Origin: Candidatus Cloacimonadota bacterium
Lineage (GTDB): Bacteria; Cloacimonadota; Cloacimonadia; Cloacimonadales; Cloacimonadaceae
Direction of reading: 5' to 3'
DNA length: 8,326 nt
Assembly: GCA_028703735.1 (NCBI GenBank)
Contig: JAQVMI010000066.1
Location: forward strand, 1-8,326
In this document: piece after piece, positions 6,085 through 8,326 of the stretch
Layout: every line of letters starts with the position of its first letter
Numbering within the stretch: the first letter of the stretch is position 1
Notes under the pieces: generated by a model
Database searches by the model: none
Seen by the model: the letters and a program-made list of their open reading frames with translations, nothing else
Told to the model about the DNA's origin: nothing
Program-made: the position numbers and the translations under genes

Positions 6085-7317
6085 ATGCAAGCCAAAAAAA
6101 TACTTCTTTGCATAAGCGGAAGCATAGCTGCTTATAAAGCCATTGATTTGGCAAGCCAATTACATAAACTTGGATACCTTGTAAAGTGTGTTTTAACCGA
6201 AGGAGCAACCAAATTTGTAAGCCCGCTGATCTTTTCTGCCATAACTCAGGGTAGTGTGCACACCAGTTTGTTCGAAGATAACGATCCCATTCCCCATATC
6301 AGATTGGCGGATTGGGCAGATTTGGTGGTAATAGCGCCTGCCACAGCAAATGTTATAGCAAAGGCTGCTTGCGGGGTTGCAGACGATTTACTATCTGCAT
6401 TGCTTTTGGCTTATACGAAACCAATTCTGTTTATCCCCGCCATGAACGTGAATATGTTTGCAGCCGCTTCCACGCAAGAAAACCTTAGCAAACTTAGAGA
6501 AAGAGGACACTTCTTTATACAACCGGTTACAGGTATGCTTGCTTGTGGTTATGAAGGAAAGGGGAAATACCCACCCAACGAAGAAATCCTTGCTGCCATT
6601 GCAACCTATCTGCATTATAAACAAGACTTAATTGGCACAAAAGTTCTGGTTACTGCCGGAGCTACTATTGAACCGCTTGATCCTATGCGTTTTATAAGTA
6701 ATCGGTCATCTGGTAAAATGGGGATAGCCTTAGCAAGAGCCTTAGCACTTAGAGGCGCTGAAGTATGCCTGATCCATGCCAATGTATCGGTATCTATTCC
6801 ACACTATCTTCACGAAGCTGTGGGGTGCCATACAGCCCAAGAAATGTATAATGAAGTAATGAAAAGATATATAGATATGGATTGGATTATCAAGTGCGCC
6901 GCTGTGGCGGACTATTATATGGAAAACATTAACGAATCAAAACTGCCAAAAACAGATACACTTATTCTAAATCTTGCCCCCACCAAAGATATTTTAAGAG
7001 AGCTTGGAAAGCTGAAATCACCTTCTCAAAAGCTAATAGGCTTTGCAGCTCAAACCGATGATCTTATAGGAAAAGCACTAAATAAACTACAGCAAAAGCA
7101 ATTGGATATGATTTGTGTAAATAATGTTAACACTGCCGGAGCAGATGATACAACTCTTACTATTATAGGAGCTATGAAGGGATACCCCAATTTGGCAGAA
7201 GCTCCCGAATTGCAGCATCGTGAAGTGAAGGGAGATAAGCTATCTGTGTCGCACAGTATTCTGGATGCAATTGTAGCTTCGTGTCATTCCTGCGAAGGCA
7301 GGAATCCAGCCCTATAG
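6085..7317 (+). CDS. coaBC: Bifunctional phosphopantothenoylcysteine decarboxylase / phosphopantothenate-cysteine ligase
   Basis: This 410-residue bifunctional cytoplasmic enzyme (also called Dfp) carries out two steps of coenzyme A synthesis: CTP-dependent joining of cysteine to 4'-phosphopantothenate, then FMN-dependent decarboxylation to 4'-phosphopantetheine. The CoaC flavoprotein half (about 1-180) shows the N-terminal GSIAAYKAIDL, active-site His71 in PHIRLADWAD, PAMNVNMF (118-125) and the catalytic Cys154 in MLACGYEGKG. The CoaB half (about 184-398) shows LVTAGATIEPLDPMRFISN (188-206), SSGKMG (208-213), AAVADYY (272-278), the Lys-containing segment before LNLAPTKDIL, and GFAAQTDD (319-326). 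AGGTG at 6073-6077 supports the ATG. The last 11 residues, CHSCEGRNPAL, are translated from a palindromic repeat and look foreign to the family. Without them the protein would end near 399, in the normal size range. Confidence 0.96.
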   Translation: MQAKKILLCISGSIAAYKAIDLASQLHKLGYLVKCVLTEGATKFVSPLIFSAITQGSVHTSLFEDNDPIPHIRLADWADLVVIAPATANVIAKAACGVADDLLSALLLAYTKPILFIPAMNVNMFAAASTQENLSKLRERGHFFIQPVTGMLACGYEGKGKYPPNEEILAAIATYLHYKQDLIGTKVLVTAGATIEPLDPMRFISNRSSGKMGIALARALALRGAEVCLIHANVSVSIPHYLHEAVGCHTAQEMYNEVMKRYIDMDWIIKCAAVADYYMENINESKLPKTDTLILNLAPTKDILRELGKLKSPSQKLIGFAAQTDDLIGKALNKLQQKQLDMICVNNVNTAGADDTTLTIIGAMKGYPNLAEAPELQHREVKGDKLSVSHSILDAIVASCHSCEGRNPAL

Positions 7318-7342
7318 ATTCCGGATCAAGTCCGGAATGACA
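7282..7342. repeat. Palindromic repeat overlapping the 3' end of coaBC
   Basis: This 61-bp element is bounded by a perfect 9-bp inverted repeat, TGTCATTCC (7282-7290) and GGAATGACA (7334-7342). It contains two perfect 8-bp hairpins: ATTCCTGC/GCAGGAAT (7286-7305, loop GAAG) and ATTCCGGA/TCCGGAAT (7318-7338, loop TCAAG). Sequences of this type (ending in GTCATTCC, with hairpins beginning ATTCC) are widespread dispersed palindromes in many bacterial genomes and often appear as a spurious CHSCEGRNP peptide in annotations. The coaBC stop (7315-7317) lies between the two hairpins. No T-run follows, so it is not a standard intrinsic terminator, though it may stabilise the mRNA 3' end or attenuate read-through into the SDR gene. 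Confidence 0.85.
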
Positions 7343-7363
7343 AGATATAAGGAATTACAATAA

Positions 7364-8107
7364 ATGAAGCTAATCTTGATAACAGGAGCAAATAGCCAGA
7401 TAGGCAGCTTTTTAGCTAAGGCATACCGTGCCGAAGGCTATCAGCTTTTATTATTGTATCATAATAGAAATGATCGCCTGAGGGAGTTTGTTTCAGATGC
7501 TGGATGTTTGCTACAGCCAGTAGATTTAGGTGATCCTTTGGCAATAACGACTGCTCTTGATAAATCTAAAAAGCATTTTGGTTGCTATCCTTCCTCTCTG
7601 ATACACTGTGCTGCTATCAGAAGTAGCGATGCCATGCCCATAGAAAAAACCGAACCTGCCCTTTTTACCAAGGTTTTCAATACAAATGTTATGTCTGCCT
7701 ACAATGTTCTGCAATGCATTATACCTTTTATGAAGGAGAATTGCCAGGGTAGAATAGTTCTTTTCGGAAGTAGCGTTACCCGTAGCGGTTTAAAGAATGG
7801 CAGTGCTTATGCAGCTTCAAAAGCTGCAATAACTAACATAGTTAAAAGTGTTGCAATAGAAGTAGCCCCATATGGAATTCTAATAAATGCCATATCTCCT
7901 GCTCCGGTGGAAACGGAACTGGAGGAGGATTACAGTGGAGAATACTTGGATTTTAGAAAAGCTTACTTCAAGGCGCATAAAGAATCTGCTCCCACAGGTA
8001 AACTGGTAACTAAACAAGAGATCAAGCTGGTGGTGGATATGCTAATATCTGATGTGCTGCAAAACCTAACCGGCGAAGAAATCTTGTTAACTGGAGGTAT
8101 TTTATGA
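7364..8107 (+). CDS. SDR family oxidoreductase (FabG-like)
   Basis: This 247-residue classical short-chain dehydrogenase/reductase has a Rossmann fold and is expected to use NAD(P)H to reduce or oxidise a carbonyl/alcohol pair. The cofactor-binding motif is TGANSQIG (7-14), Asp54 sits in VDLGD, and HCAA (81-84) takes the place of the usual NNAG. The catalytic set is Asn108, Ser136/Ser137 and Tyr149-x-x-x-Lys153 in SAYAASKAA. NAISPAPVETE (175-185) replaces the common NxxxPG segment, and the end LTGEEILLTGGIL matches the family C-terminus. AAGGA at 7349-7353, 10 nt upstream, supports the ATG. The gene follows coaBC by 46 bp and overlaps the next gene in an ATGA. It resembles 3-oxoacyl-ACP reductase in general form, but the substrate cannot be set from sequence, and fabG is not claimed. 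Confidence 0.88.
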   Translation: MKLILITGANSQIGSFLAKAYRAEGYQLLLLYHNRNDRLREFVSDAGCLLQPVDLGDPLAITTALDKSKKHFGCYPSSLIHCAAIRSSDAMPIEKTEPALFTKVFNTNVMSAYNVLQCIIPFMKENCQGRIVLFGSSVTRSGLKNGSAYAASKAAITNIVKSVAIEVAPYGILINAISPAPVETELEEDYSGEYLDFRKAYFKAHKESAPTGKLVTKQEIKLVVDMLISDVLQNLTGEEILLTGGIL

Positions 8108-8326
8108 TATTTATAAACAAACTTCAATCATTGGCAAAGGGGTTTTCTAATACATTAAACCTCAAGAAGTGCCTGTTTTGCATTGCTGCGTTAGCTGCTT
8201 TCTCTTACGGATTCTCTGTCCCCTTCATGGAGGGTGAGAAGCTTAGTTTTGATGTGAAATACGGTATGATAAACGCTGCAGAAGCTACCTTGGAAGCTCG
8301 CAGTTCTGTTTACCAAGGTTCTCCGG
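8104..8326 (+). CDS. DUF3108-like exported protein, 5' part only
   Basis: The frame opens with an ATG that overlaps the SDR stop (ATGA, 4 bp) and remains open for 74 codons to the window edge. Residues 20-37 form a typical signal sequence (LKK followed by a hydrophobic stretch rich in Ala, Leu and Phe). The mature part then begins with PFMEGEKLSFDVKYGMINAA (40-59). That matches my recollection of the start of DUF3108 proteins, which are periplasmic or outer-membrane associated and of unknown biochemical role, with a pattern like F-x-x-GE-x-L-x-Y-x-V-x-YG. The 4-bp overlap suggests translational coupling to the SDR gene. The gene is incomplete here, so the family call rests on about 35 residues. 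Confidence 0.7.
   Translation, partial: MIFINKLQSLAKGFSNTLNLKKCLFCIAALAAFSYGFSVPFMEGEKLSFDVKYGMINAAEATLEARSSVYQGSP

Noticed and set aside
6391..6624. Minus-strand open frame within coaBC, and similar frames inside other genes
   Set aside because: They overlap well-supported genes completely, have no recognisable motifs and are best explained as shadows of coding sequence.
7318..7350. Hairpin after coaBC as a rho-independent terminator
   Set aside because: The stem is strong, but the following sequence GACAAGATATAAGG has no T tract and the next gene begins 46 bp after the coaBC stop.
1..8326. CRISPR array, tRNA, rRNA, transposase or phage genes
   Set aside because: I saw no regularly spaced direct repeats, no tRNA-like cloverleaf or rRNA segment, and no transposase, integrase or phage structural motif on either strand.

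Overview
The window reads as chromosomal DNA from a Gram-negative, moderately AT-rich bacterium. Support for an outer membrane comes from two predicted lipoproteins, a probable exported beta-strand-rich protein and an exported DUF3108-type protein. The mix of genes, the codon usage and the palindromic intergenic repeats remind me of Candidatus Cloacimonas and relatives (Cloacimonadota). That is an impression from reading, not a search result.

Layout. Positions 1-145 hold no convincing gene but contain several short palindromes that end directly at the first ATG. Positions 146-3254 (+) form a tight zinc-uptake operon: a Fur/Zur-type regulator, a ZnuA-like binding lipoprotein with a His-rich loop, a ZnuC-like ATPase and a ZnuB-like permease. 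Successive genes overlap by 8, 4 and 8 bp. After a 23-bp convergent gap, three genes lie on the minus strand: a lipoprotein-type polysaccharide deacetylase (3278-4045), an unrecognised probable outer-membrane protein (4183-5256) and a TetR/FadR(YsiA)-like repressor (5285-5899). The repressor is the first gene transcribed of the three. Between the deacetylase and the unrecognised gene is a 96-bp near-symmetric element made of four abutting hairpins (4060-4155). Its two halves differ by compensatory base-pair changes, and it carries a good sigma70-like promoter pointing at the deacetylase.

A divergent intergenic region (5900-6084) separates tetR from a second plus-strand cluster: coaBC (coenzyme A biosynthesis), an SDR-family oxidoreductase, and the start of a DUF3108-like exported protein that runs off the right edge. 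The 3' end of coaBC lies inside a 61-bp palindromic repeat, which supplies the last 11 residues of the protein.

Functionally, the first cluster is zinc (or related metal) acquisition with its own regulator placed first. The middle block concerns the cell envelope. The right block joins a core cofactor enzyme to an SDR enzyme and an envelope protein. I see no phage, transposase, CRISPR array, tRNA or rRNA. The most unusual items are the four-hairpin element with its embedded promoter, the repeat-derived tail of CoaBC, the Cys-rich tail of ZnuC and the altered C-terminal metal site of the regulator.
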